Below are positions 33,971-41,882 of a stretch of DNA of 64,000 nt, piece after piece (positions within the stretch are counted from its first letter, which is position 1; every line of letters starts with the position of its first letter). Origin of the DNA: Bacteroidaceae bacterium. GTDB taxonomy: Bacteria > Bacteroidota > Bacteroidia > Bacteroidales > Bacteroidaceae. The position numbers were made by a program, and so were the translations under genes. The DNA is taken from positions 1 through 64,000 of the forward strand of contig JAFYNL010000001.1 in NCBI GenBank assembly GCA_017548075.1. The letters are read 5' to 3'. A model generated the notes under the pieces. That model did no database searches. It was not told where the DNA came from and was given only the letters and a program-made list of their open reading frames with translations.

Positions 33971-34801
33971 TTATTCTTCCTCGTCTTCGCTTTCGTTAAC
34001 ATCTTCTATGGAAAGCCCTTCTTCTTCGAGGTCTTTCACGTCAGCTTCAGGAGTAAGGCTGCTGAAGTAGGTGTCGTCGTTCTCGAGTCCGTCTTCTTCA
34101 TTCTCTTCTCCCATATCTTGTCCATCCGAAAGAGGAATCAGGTTACCATCTTCATCGTATTCCCTTTCTGGCAAATCCATGTGAATCTTCTCGACAGGAT
34201 CTTTCTTCTTAGCAAAGATGGCTTCAATCCAAGTTCCTTTGGGAATCTCGAGGACATCGAAACCTTGAGCTTTCTTCTTCTCTACCGTGCCTCCAGGAGC
34301 GTGGATGCGACTTGCTGGAAGTTGAGTGGTACTTATCTCGAAGCCTGTTTCAATGATGTCGCGAATGGCAAGAGCAATGGAGTCCCAACCGCCACCAAAG
34401 TTGCGATCAATGAGTTCCAAAAGCATAGCAGTTGAGATGTGTCTGATGTTCTCGTAGCTCAGGTCAGTTATGCGCTCGATAGCCTTGCGGCGAATGGCGA
34501 CGCAGCCTTTCGTTGGATCGCAATGTGTAACCTTTGCCCAGCCTCCGTTCTCGTATTTCTTGGCTTCGCGTTCGTCTTCAGGATTATAGTGTACAACCTC
34601 GAAAGCAAGTCTTATGGTATTGAGAAGCTTCTGCTCACTAATGCTGAAATCCTCTCCCTCGCGGTCTTTCTCCCATGCATCAGCAATGGCGAACTCGTCC
34701 AAATCCCAAATGTTGTTGGCATTCAGATCGAGTATGCTTTCCAATGTTTTGACGTTCTTCTTTGTCGCTTTCTTCTTTTCGACTTTCGTTTCTTCCTTCA
34801 T
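33971..34801 (-). CDS. unrecognised protein with long acidic C-terminus
   Basis: A 276-residue soluble protein that I do not recognise. The first 20 residues are Lys/Glu-rich (MKEETKVEKKKATKKNVKT), a compact mixed domain follows (about 25-200, with LELIDRNFGGGWDSIALAIRD and PKGTWIEAIFAKK), and the last 70 residues are extremely acidic (runs of D and E, ending ESEDEEE). No signal peptide or membrane segment is seen. Acidic tails of this kind occur in proteins that bind nucleic-acid-binding partners or act as DNA mimics; that is only a thought. A TACTTTTG box lies about 34 nt upstream on the minus strand. Convergent with the TrmH-like gene. Confidence 0.75.
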   Translation of the reverse strand: MKEETKVEKKKATKKNVKTLESILDLNANNIWDLDEFAIADAWEKDREGEDFSISEQKLLNTIRLAFEVVHYNPEDEREAKKYENGGWAKVTHCDPTKGCVAIRRKAIERITDLSYENIRHISTAMLLELIDRNFGGGWDSIALAIRDIIETGFEISTTQLPASRIHAPGGTVEKKKAQGFDVLEIPKGTWIEAIFAKKKDPVEKIHMDLPEREYDEDGNLIPLSDGQDMGEENEEDGLENDDTYFSSLTPEADVKDLEEEGLSIEDVNESEDEEE

Positions 34802-34885
34802 ATTATAATAATGGTATATTTACGTTTGGATGCACAAAAGTACAAAATATTTTTGAAAAGTTGCCGTCAGCAAGAAAAAAAATAC

Positions 34886-34893
34886 TAATTTTG
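34886..34893 (+). promoter_or_regulatory. -7 box (TAATTTTG) of uvrB
   Basis: TAATTTTG fits TAnnTTTG and lies 11 nt before the ATG. A TTG at 34861-34863 is 22 nt upstream, slightly too far. Confidence 0.45.
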
Positions 34894-34904
34894 CTTATTA
34901 AAGC

Positions 34905-36908
34905 ATGAAAACATTCGAACTTATATCTGATTATAAACCTACTGGCGACCAGCCTGAGGCAATTGAGCAACTTACTGAAGGCATTCGTCAAGGAGTGAAA
35001 GCGCAGACTTTGCTGGGTGTTACAGGTAGCGGCAAGACGTTTACCATTGCCAATGTCATCCGCAATATTGGACGCCCCACCCTCATTCTGTCGCATAACA
35101 AAACGCTTGCGGCTCAGTTATATGGCGAGATGAAGCAATTCTTTCCGCACAATGCGGTTGAGTACTATGTCAGCTACTACGACTACTATCAGCCAGAAGC
35201 CTATATGCCTTCAACTGATACTTATATCGAGAAGGACTTGGCTATCAACGACGAGATTGACAAGATGCGTCTTTCTGCCACAAGTGCTTTGCTTTCAGGA
35301 AGATCGGATGTGATTGTTGTAAGTAGTGTTTCGTGCATCTATGGAATGGGCAATCCTGCTTCTTTCTACGAGACTGTACTCGAACTTTATGCAGGACAGA
35401 AGATTGACAGAAATGAACTTCTTCGCCGACTCAACGAACTCCTTTATGTTCGCAACGATATTTCCATATCAAGAGGAGAATATCGAGTAAAAGGAGATAC
35501 TGTGGATATTGCCCTCGCTTATAGTGATTTCTTGCTTAGAATAACCTTTTGGGGAGATGAAATTGAAGGAATAGAAGAACTTGATTATGAGACACTTGTC
35601 TGCATTCATCTCTACGATTGCTATAAGGTCTATCCTGCTAACCTCTTCATGACAACAAAAGATGCTCAGGAGCGTGCCATTGTGCAGATTCAAGAAGACC
35701 TTCGCGAGCAAGTTACCTTCTTTGAAAGTCAAGGGAAAGAACTAGAAGCAAAGCGTTTGTTTGAGCGAGTTACCTACGATATCGAAATGATTCGCGAGCT
35801 TGGACATTGCTCTGGAATTGAGAACTATAGCCGTTACTTCGATGGCCGCAAACCTGGTGAACGCCCCTATTGTTTGCTCGACTTCTTCCCCAAAGACTAT
35901 CTTCTTGTTGTAGATGAAAGTCATGTGTCTATGCCTCAACTGCATGCAATGTATGGAGGAGACCATGCTCGCAAGACAACTCTCGTGGATTATGGCTTCC
36001 GTTTACCTGCAGCAAAAGATAATCGTCCTCTTAAGTTCGAGGAGTTCCAGGAGATGACTAACCAAGTAATTTACGTTAGTGCGACTCCTGCCGATTATGA
36101 GATTGCCGAGAGCGAAGGTGTTGTAGTAGAACAAGTTATCCGTCCAACAGGCCTTCTCGACCCTAAGATAGATGTCCGTCCAACAGAGAATCAAGTGGAT
36201 GATCTCATGGAAGAGATTCAACAATGTGTGGAAAGGAAGGAGCGAGTCCTTGTTGTCACTCTCACCAAGAGAATGGCAGAAGAACTGACGGAATACCTTT
36301 TGGGCGTTGGCATTCAGACTGCATATATCCATAGCGATGTGGATACTTTGGAGCGAGTGCGTATTCTAACAGAACTTCGCTCAGGCATTTATGATGTACT
36401 CGTTGGCGTAAACCTCTTGAGAGAAGGTCTCGATTTGCCAGAAGTTTCTTTGGTCGCTATTCTCGATGCCGATAAAGAAGGCTTCCTTCGTAATGCGAGA
36501 AGCTTGACTCAAACAATAGGAAGAGCCGCTCGAAACGTGAATGGTCGTGCAATTATGTATGCTGATACGATTACAGACAGTATGGCTGCCACCATCAACG
36601 AGACGAATCGTAGAAGAGAGAAGCAACTAAAATATAATGAAAAACACGGCATCACACCTCAGCAGATTCGCAAAGCTCAGACGATGGGCGACCTTATGCA
36701 ACATGGTCAACAAGCCGAACAAAGAGCTTATGTTGAACCTCATTACGAAGTACTAGCAGTTGCAGAAGCAGAAACATTAACTGTAGAGCAAAAGAAAAAG
36801 CGTATAGAAAGCCTAAGACGCAAGATGCAAGAAGCAGCTAAGAGAATGGAGTTTGTAGATGCAGCCATCCTTCGCGACGAGATGCTAAGGCTGCAAGCAG
36901 AACTATAA
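34905..36908 (+). CDS. uvrB: excinuclease ABC subunit UvrB
   Basis: A 667-residue nucleotide-excision-repair protein that loads at DNA lesions with UvrA and positions UvrC. It has Walker A GVTGSGKT (38-45), the DNA-gripping beta-hairpin YYVSYYDYYQPEAYMP, DEXX-type VVDESH, helicase motif VI TQTIGRAARN and the C-terminal UVR motif that contacts UvrC (KKKRIESLRRKMQEAAKRMEF, given here by its ends about residues 622-642). The length matches the family (about 670). Its stop abuts the DUF4835 gene stop on the opposite strand. Confidence 0.97.
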   Translation: MKTFELISDYKPTGDQPEAIEQLTEGIRQGVKAQTLLGVTGSGKTFTIANVIRNIGRPTLILSHNKTLAAQLYGEMKQFFPHNAVEYYVSYYDYYQPEAYMPSTDTYIEKDLAINDEIDKMRLSATSALLSGRSDVIVVSSVSCIYGMGNPASFYETVLELYAGQKIDRNELLRRLNELLYVRNDISISRGEYRVKGDTVDIALAYSDFLLRITFWGDEIEGIEELDYETLVCIHLYDCYKVYPANLFMTTKDAQERAIVQIQEDLREQVTFFESQGKELEAKRLFERVTYDIEMIRELGHCSGIENYSRYFDGRKPGERPYCLLDFFPKDYLLVVDESHVSMPQLHAMYGGDHARKTTLVDYGFRLPAAKDNRPLKFEEFQEMTNQVIYVSATPADYEIAESEGVVVEQVIRPTGLLDPKIDVRPTENQVDDLMEEIQQCVERKERVLVVTLTKRMAEELTEYLLGVGIQTAYIHSDVDTLERVRILTELRSGIYDVLVGVNLLREGLDLPEVSLVAILDADKEGFLRNARSLTQTIGRAARNVNGRAIMYADTITDSMAATINETNRRREKQLKYNEKHGITPQQIRKAQTMGDLMQHGQQAEQRAYVEPHYEVLAVAEAETLTVEQKKKRIESLRRKMQEAAKRMEFVDAAILRDEMLRLQAEL

Positions 36909-37814
36909 TTACCTCTTTATCTTTTCCCATGTGTTGCTTTGGGAAGCATCGATGGCGAAAAGGATTTCATATGCTCTGTCCTTCTCGTCGTTAGTGCCTT
37001 TCTTAGCAAAGATGTTGACGAGTTCGTCGCGCTTGTATTCTGTAAAGAGTTGCGCCACTTTGGTCATATTCTTTGCGGTATTAGCCTCGTGGAGCATCTC
37101 AAGCGCATCGCAAATAGTGGCTCTAGCACTATCGGGAGCCTCTACCATACGGTCAAGTCCTTTGCGATGATATACGTAGTTGAACTCGCGCATTACTTCC
37201 ATCGAACCATCCATATAGTCGTGCAAAAGAGCATAACGATTGCCACTATCACCAAAAGTCTTCCATCCAGGGAATCCCATACTTTCCCCTGCGGTCGCAA
37301 TATCCTCAGCTATAGTGAAGCAATCGGTACCACCTTTTAGAGCCATTGTGTCGAGGTCCATGCCGATTATCATATAAGCATAATAGGCAAGGAGGGCTAC
37401 GAGGTTGTTGTCGATTTGGTTCTCCTGATACTCAAGCTGGTCGAACTCGTTGAATTCGAAAGTAAAATCCACATCGTTTACAGCATAAGCAACAGTATTA
37501 TAGGTGCTTCCATAGACAGGTCGACTACTGTTCATAAGCAGAGTGCACTCTAAAACATTCTCATCCTGCTTGTAGGTATTAACGGTAATATTGAAGTTGC
37601 ATTGTATCTTCTCGTTCTCGCGGAAAGGAATCTCCGTCCATTTATGGTTGTTGAGGAACTCCGTGAGCTTCGTCTTCAAAGCATCAAACACCTCTGTTCG
37701 AGTGGTTTCAATCTTAGTATAATTAATGTTCACGCGAGCATCAAGCTCTTGAGCACTCATGATGGAACATTGCCACAAGAGTAGAGATATCAAGAAAAGA
37801 ATACGATGTTTCAT
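36909..37814 (-). CDS. DUF4835 family secreted protein
   Basis: A 301-residue protein with a signal peptide (cleavage near IMSAQ) of the Bacteroidetes-specific DUF4835 family: QELDARVNINYTKI, FNNH/LNNHKWT and MNSSRPVYGSTYNT are typical early motifs, and LVALLAYYAYMIIGMDLDTM the central one. No enzymatic motif is present and the role is unknown. It overlaps coaBC by 4 nt. In many Bacteroidetes recN follows in this operon; here the unit ends and uvrB lies convergent. Confidence 0.88.
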   Translation of the reverse strand: MKHRILFLISLLLWQCSIMSAQELDARVNINYTKIETTRTEVFDALKTKLTEFLNNHKWTEIPFRENEKIQCNFNITVNTYKQDENVLECTLLMNSSRPVYGSTYNTVAYAVNDVDFTFEFNEFDQLEYQENQIDNNLVALLAYYAYMIIGMDLDTMALKGGTDCFTIAEDIATAGESMGFPGWKTFGDSGNRYALLHDYMDGSMEVMREFNYVYHRKGLDRMVEAPDSARATICDALEMLHEANTAKNMTKVAQLFTEYKRDELVNIFAKKGTNDEKDRAYEILFAIDASQSNTWEKIKR

Positions 37815-39007
37815 TTCAGCAACTGGCTTAAGTGTTCCACAATATCTTCTGCTACTTCCCTCTTCGACTTTGTATCAAAGGCTGTGAGGCCGTGACTATC
37901 AAGAATTGTCACCTTGTTTGTATCAACTCGAAAGCCTGCGCCCTTATCTTGAAGACTATTCATAACAATGAAGTCGAGGTTCTTACGCTTCATCTTATCG
38001 CGAGCATTCTTGAGTTCGTCGTTGGTTTCGAGCGCAAAGCCCACAAGCACTTGCTTCTTTTTCTTGGCGGCACCAAGAGCTGCGGCAATGTCTTGGGTTG
38101 GTTGCAGTTCGAGTTTCAGGTTGTCCCCTTTACGCTTAATCTTCTTGTCGGCAGTAACCTTAGGTGTGAAGTCTGCGACGGCTGCACAGAGAATAGCAAT
38201 ATCTGCTTTAGGAAAACATTTGGTCGCAGCATTATACATCTCTGCGGCACTCTCCACATCTATCCTTTTGATGGCAGGATGCTTGGTTGTCAACGAGACA
38301 GGACCGCTAACGAGTGTCACTTCAGCTCCCTGCTCAGCACACACTTCAGCAAGAGCAAACCCCATCTTTCCGCTGCTGTAATTGCCGATAAAGCGGACAG
38401 GATCAATCTTTTCGTAGGTAGGTCCAGCAGTAATGAGGACCTTCTTTCCTGCTAACAAAGACTGTTTTGCGAAGTATTGCTCTATGGCTTCCACAATCTT
38501 TTCGGGCTCTTCCATGCGGCCTTTGCCTTCGAGGTTAGAAGCAAGAAAACCTGTGCCTGGCTCGATGATATGGTTGCCGTAACTGGCCAGCTTCTTGAGG
38601 TTTTGCTGAGTCGTAGGATGAGCATACATATCGAGATCCATTGCAGGAGCAACAAAGACGGGTGCTTTCATGCTGAGATATGTGGTAATAAGCATGTTGT
38701 CGGCAACTCCGTTTGCCATCTTGCCAATCGTACTTGCTGAGGCAGGAGCCACAATCATAGCATCTGCCCAAAGCCCAAGACTGACGTGAGAATGCCAACT
38801 TCCATCTCTACGGTCGAAGAACTCACTAACGACAGGCTTCTGCGTCAAAGTAGAAAGTGTGAGTGGAGTGATGAACTCCTTTGCTGCGGGAGTCATTACA
38901 ACCTGAACTTCGGCACCTTTCTTGATGAGAAGTCGAACAAGAATGCAAGCCTTATAGGCAGCTATGCTTCCTGTTATGCCCAGTACTATCTTCTTATTTT
39001 TCAGCAT
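37811..39007 (-). CDS. coaBC: bifunctional phosphopantothenoylcysteine decarboxylase/synthetase
   Basis: A 398-residue coenzyme A biosynthesis enzyme. The N-terminal CoaC flavoprotein half has IVLGITGSIAAYKA, the His-containing GSWHSHVSLGLWAD and PAMDLDMYAHP; the C-terminal CoaB half has VLITAGPTYEKIDPVRFI and NYSSGKMG. It joins cysteine to 4'-phosphopantothenate and decarboxylates the product. A GTG at 39058 would lengthen it; the ATG at 39007 gives MLKNKKIVLGITG and a 14-nt overlap with the exonuclease gene. Confidence 0.95.
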   Translation of the reverse strand: MLKNKKIVLGITGSIAAYKACILVRLLIKKGAEVQVVMTPAAKEFITPLTLSTLTQKPVVSEFFDRRDGSWHSHVSLGLWADAMIVAPASASTIGKMANGVADNMLITTYLSMKAPVFVAPAMDLDMYAHPTTQQNLKKLASYGNHIIEPGTGFLASNLEGKGRMEEPEKIVEAIEQYFAKQSLLAGKKVLITAGPTYEKIDPVRFIGNYSSGKMGFALAEVCAEQGAEVTLVSGPVSLTTKHPAIKRIDVESAAEMYNAATKCFPKADIAILCAAVADFTPKVTADKKIKRKGDNLKLELQPTQDIAAALGAAKKKKQVLVGFALETNDELKNARDKMKRKNLDFIVMNSLQDKGAGFRVDTNKVTILDSHGLTAFDTKSKREVAEDIVEHLSQLLK

Positions 39008-39761
39008 ATTTAAGCGCAAGTCGCTCAAGTGTTTGTTTAGTATTCTGTGTGAAGTCACCCTGAAGCATCCAGACTTTGTAGTTAGGATCTTTCTTGAGGA
39101 TATCTTTTACTGCTTGTCCTTTGTATTTTCCGAAGTTGATTATCTCCAAACCTTTCTCGTCATAAACGAAACGACAGGCAAGGTCAACACCTCGAAACAT
39201 TCGGGTAAAGTCGGCTAGATATGCGACATCATTCTTCAGTTCAGGATAGCGATCCAGTTGCGCCTCGAGCACTTCGAGTGTGGCTCGAGTATCGGCAAGA
39301 GCACTATGAGCATTTTCGAGATCCTTCCCACAATAGAACTTGTAAGCAGCCACAAGGGTGCGTTGTTCCATTTTATGGAAGATGTTCTGCACATCGACCA
39401 TTTTCTTCTCATTGATATGGATGTCTATGCCGCAAATAGCAAACTCCTCAGCAAGCATTGGAACATCGAAACGATTGCTGTTATAGCCGGCAAGGTCGCA
39501 GTCTTCGAACACCTTTGCAAGTTCCTCAGCCTTTTCCGCGAAGGTGGGACAGTCTTTAACATCCTTATCGGTAATGCCGTGAACTGCACTTGCCTCTTTA
39601 GGAATGGGCATACCTGGATTGAAGCGCAGAGTCTCTGCACGTTCACATCCATTCGGCTCGAGACGGATATAACACAATTCTACGATATGATCCTTACCAA
39701 TCGCCAGACCTGTCGTCTCGAGGTCGAAGAAGATAATGGGTCTCTCGAGCTTGAGTTTCAT
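38994..39761 (-). CDS. DEDDh 3'-5' exonuclease (DnaQ-like)
   Basis: A 255-residue exonuclease of the DNA polymerase III epsilon type. Exo I is FFDLETTGLA (D13, E15), Exo II lies at GYNSNRFDVPML and Exo III at HSALADTRAT. The C-terminal 60 residues (INFGKYKGQAVKDIL onward) are the small domain that follows in Bacteroidetes homologues. Located between dnaN and coaBC, 14 nt after dnaN. It may be the proofreading subunit or a separate repair nuclease. Confidence 0.9.
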   Translation of the reverse strand: MKLKLERPIIFFDLETTGLAIGKDHIVELCYIRLEPNGCERAETLRFNPGMPIPKEASAVHGITDKDVKDCPTFAEKAEELAKVFEDCDLAGYNSNRFDVPMLAEEFAICGIDIHINEKKMVDVQNIFHKMEQRTLVAAYKFYCGKDLENAHSALADTRATLEVLEAQLDRYPELKNDVAYLADFTRMFRGVDLACRFVYDEKGLEIINFGKYKGQAVKDILKKDPNYKVWMLQGDFTQNTKQTLERLALKYAEK

Positions 39762-39775
39762 TACAGTTTAATTGC

Positions 39776-40900
39776 TTAGTCTTCCACGCGCATCGGCATG
39801 AGGAGCATCAGAACCTCATCCTCAGGGTTATCGTCGGCAGGACGAATCACACCAGGACGGCTGGGATCTGCCACCTCGACCTTCAGCGTTTCGCTATCAA
39901 GAATGCCTGCAATCTCGAGCAGGAAAGTGCAGCTGAAGCCAATGCTGATGGGGTTGCTGGTGTACTCACAAACGATAAACTCCTCTGCGCGAGTAGAGTA
40001 TTCGTTGTCCTGACCAGTAAGTTTGATGTTGTTATTGCCGAGTTCAAGCTTCACGAGACCGCTGCTTTGGTTGCAGAAGACGCTCACACGCTTCAGAGCA
40101 CTAATGAGAGCCTGACGATCGACGCGAGCCGAGAATGGATTGTTCTCAGGAATAACGGCATTGTAGTTCGGGTAGCGACCTTCGATGAGGCGGAAGTGCA
40201 TCGTCATATCAGGAGAAGTAATCGAAGCCTTCTCTGAGTCGAAAGCGATGGTGATATTCTCCTCTTCCTTCGTCAGGACTGCCTTCAAGATGGCAGAAAC
40301 CTTTTTCTGAAGGATGAAACCTGCGGTCAGACCACTCTTGACGGTACGATTCGTGTTGCGAACCAGCTTACGACCATCAGTTCCGGCAAACACGATGCTA
40401 TCGGGTTTGATGTCGACATAGATGCCATTCATCACGAGACGAATCTCATCGTTTGCAGTTGCGAAGAGGCAACGATTGATACCGTTCAGCAGAACGCTTG
40501 CAGGCATTTCGATGCGGGTAGCGTCGTCACCCACAGTCTTTGCCATTGGATAAGGAGCTGCGTCCATAGCCATAACGACAAACGAACCTGAGTTGTGAAC
40601 CACCTTAACTTCTTGAGTATCGGGATTGTAACCAATGTTGAGGGGCTGTTCGGCCAGTTCCTTCATCGACTCAATAATGGTCTTTGCAGGAATGCAGAAG
40701 CGAGCGTCACCACTTTGCTCGATGGCTGGAACGGAGGTAATGAAATACTTCTCGCTATCGGAAGCAGTAATAGTAATCGTTCCGTTAGCTACATCGAGCA
40801 GGAAACAATCTAGAATGGGCATAGAGTTCTTGCTGGCCATCACTTTGCTGGCAGCAGTCAGACGGCCATACAAAGCCGTGCTAGATACTTTGAAATTCAT
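39776..40900 (-). CDS. dnaN: DNA polymerase III beta sliding clamp
   Basis: A 374-residue clamp with three repeated clamp domains. It starts MNFKVSSTALYGRLTAASKV and ends MLLMPMRVED, matching the family M-P-M-R/L terminus. It encircles DNA and tethers polymerase III and repair factors. It is not next to dnaA or recF here, as usual in Bacteroidales. It is the first gene of dnaN - exonuclease - coaBC - DUF4835, with a consensus promoter upstream. Confidence 0.96.
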   Translation of the reverse strand: MNFKVSSTALYGRLTAASKVMASKNSMPILDCFLLDVANGTITITASDSEKYFITSVPAIEQSGDARFCIPAKTIIESMKELAEQPLNIGYNPDTQEVKVVHNSGSFVVMAMDAAPYPMAKTVGDDATRIEMPASVLLNGINRCLFATANDEIRLVMNGIYVDIKPDSIVFAGTDGRKLVRNTNRTVKSGLTAGFILQKKVSAILKAVLTKEEENITIAFDSEKASITSPDMTMHFRLIEGRYPNYNAVIPENNPFSARVDRQALISALKRVSVFCNQSSGLVKLELGNNNIKLTGQDNEYSTRAEEFIVCEYTSNPISIGFSCTFLLEIAGILDSETLKVEVADPSRPGVIRPADDNPEDEVLMLLMPMRVED

Positions 40901-40934
40901 ATTGCTTTTTAGTTATGTGTATACTTTTGCACGA

Positions 40935-40965
40935 CAAAGATAGTTTTTTTTCGTGCGACAACAAA
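40935..40965 (-). promoter_or_regulatory. promoter of the dnaN operon
   Basis: On the minus strand TTTG (40965-40962), a 19-nt spacer and TATCTTTG (40942-40935), 34 nt before the ATG. Confidence 0.8.
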
Positions 40966-40996
40966 GAAAAGAGGAGAAAAAAACACGCAAAAACAA

Positions 40997-41031
40997 AAAC
41001 TTTAAACTTTAAACTTTATTCTTTAAACTTT
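40997..41031. repeat. heptad array (AAACTTT type), five units
   Basis: AAACTTT three times, ATTCTTT, AAACTTT, directly before TTTTGTACCTTTGCA. This mirrors the array and -7 box in front of hisS. Confidence 0.9.
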
Positions 41032-41037
41032 ATTTTG

Positions 41038-41045
41038 TACCTTTG
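41038..41045 (+). promoter_or_regulatory. -7 box (TACCTTTG) of the DUF3127 gene
   Basis: TACCTTTG lies 27 nt before the ATG. The -33 region is occupied by the heptad array and has no TTTG. Confidence 0.65.
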
Positions 41046-41072
41046 CAGGCAAAATTTAAAAAAATACACATT

Positions 41073-41468
41073 ATGGAATTAACAGGAAAGATTATTGCCG
41101 AGTTCAATGAGCGAGGCGGAGTAAGCAACAGAACTGGCAACGAATGGAAGGCTAAATCATACGTTTTGGAGGTACCTGGAGACTATCCCAGAAAGTTGGT
41201 TTTCGATGTTTTCGGAGCTGACCGTCTGCAGGCTTTCAACCTTCAGATTGGCGAAACAGTAACGGTTAGCTTTGATATCGATGCTCATGAATACAACGGA
41301 CGTTGGTTCAACGATGTTCGCGCTTTCCGAATCGACAGAGGTCAGGCCGCTCCAACTGCTTCTGCAGAAGCTGCTCCAACTCCAGACGCCGCTCCAGTTG
41401 CCCCAATGGCTGAGCCCGCTCCCATACCTTTCGAGGCTCCCGCTCCAACAGACGAACTCCCCTTCTAA
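41073..41468 (+). CDS. DUF3127 OB-fold protein with SSB-like C-terminal tail
   Basis: A 131-residue protein of the DUF3127 family, starting MELTGKIIAEFNERGGVS. The first 85 residues form an OB-fold-like domain, the next 40 are an Ala/Pro linker with repeated APTP and APAP patterns, and the chain ends in DELPF. This is the layout of single-stranded DNA-binding protein SSB: OB fold, flexible linker, acidic tail ending in Pro-Phe that binds repair partners. Binding to DNA or to SSB partners is inferred from that likeness. The ATG at 41073 is used rather than upstream codons that lie in the promoter. The tRNA-Arg gene follows after 16 nt. Confidence 0.88.
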   Translation: MELTGKIIAEFNERGGVSNRTGNEWKAKSYVLEVPGDYPRKLVFDVFGADRLQAFNLQIGETVTVSFDIDAHEYNGRWFNDVRAFRIDRGQAAPTASAEAAPTPDAAPVAPMAEPAPIPFEAPAPTDELPF

Positions 41469-41484
41469 GAGCCTAAACCACTCT

Positions 41485-41558
41485 GGCTCCGTAGCTTAGC
41501 TGTATAGAGCGTCAGATTCCGGTTCTGAAGGTCGAGGGTTAGAATCCCTCCGGAGTCA
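41485..41558 (+). tRNA. tRNA-Arg (anticodon CCG)
   Basis: A 74-nt cloverleaf: acceptor GGCTCCG/CGGAGTC, D-stem GCTT/GAGC, anticodon stem TCAGA/TCTGA with loop TTCCGGT (anticodon CCG, reads CGG), T-stem GAGGG/CCCTC with loop TTAGAAT, discriminator A. CCA is not encoded. It lies 16 nt after the DUF3127 stop, perhaps on the same transcript. Confidence 0.93.
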
Positions 41559-41570
41559 CTTGAACAAGCA

Positions 41571-41610
41571 TTAGGACTGCGACTTTCCGAGTTGCGGCCC
41601 TAATTGTTTT
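41571..41610 (+). terminator. intrinsic terminator after tRNA-Arg
   Basis: A 13-bp stem, TTAGGACTGCGAC (41571-41583) with GTTGCGGCCCTAA (41591-41603), one mismatch and two wobbles, loop TTTCCGA, then TTGTTTT. Confidence 0.85.
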
Positions 41611-41692
41611 GAGTCCAGAAAAATGGCTCAAATACACATTATATATTTTAATAAGGAAGAGACTTTTAAGCGAGGAAGAAAACGACCCTCAG

Positions 41693-41787
41693 TTAAAATC
41701 AAAAGTTAACGTGTTACGTTGGCAAACTTAACGAGTTAAGATTGCAATCGTAACGTGTTATGTTTGGCAACGACACTGGGGTTGTTT
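41693..41787 (+). repeat. 22-bp-phased intergenic array, copy F
   Basis: Units start at 41707 (TAACGTGTTA), 41729 (TAACGAGTTA), 41751 (TAACGTGTTA) and 41773 (ACACTGGGGTTGTTTT), exactly 22 bp apart. The core is the reverse complement of copy A's core while the terminal signature keeps the same orientation. Confidence 0.9.
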
Positions 41788-41882
41788 TGAGGTTCGACAT
41801 TTTATCTCGATTATTTTTTCCTGAGTTGTTTCTTCTTTTCATTTCTTTTTCGTAAATTTGCACTCTGTAAAGAGTGAAGAGA

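Larger units (their letters stand above)
41559..41882. other. 324-bp gene-free stretch between tRNA-Arg and tex
   Basis: It contains the terminator at 41571-41610, a featureless stretch to about 41690, 22-bp array copy F and the tex -7 box (TAAATTTG, 41853-41860). No open frame here looks coding. Confidence 0.8.
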
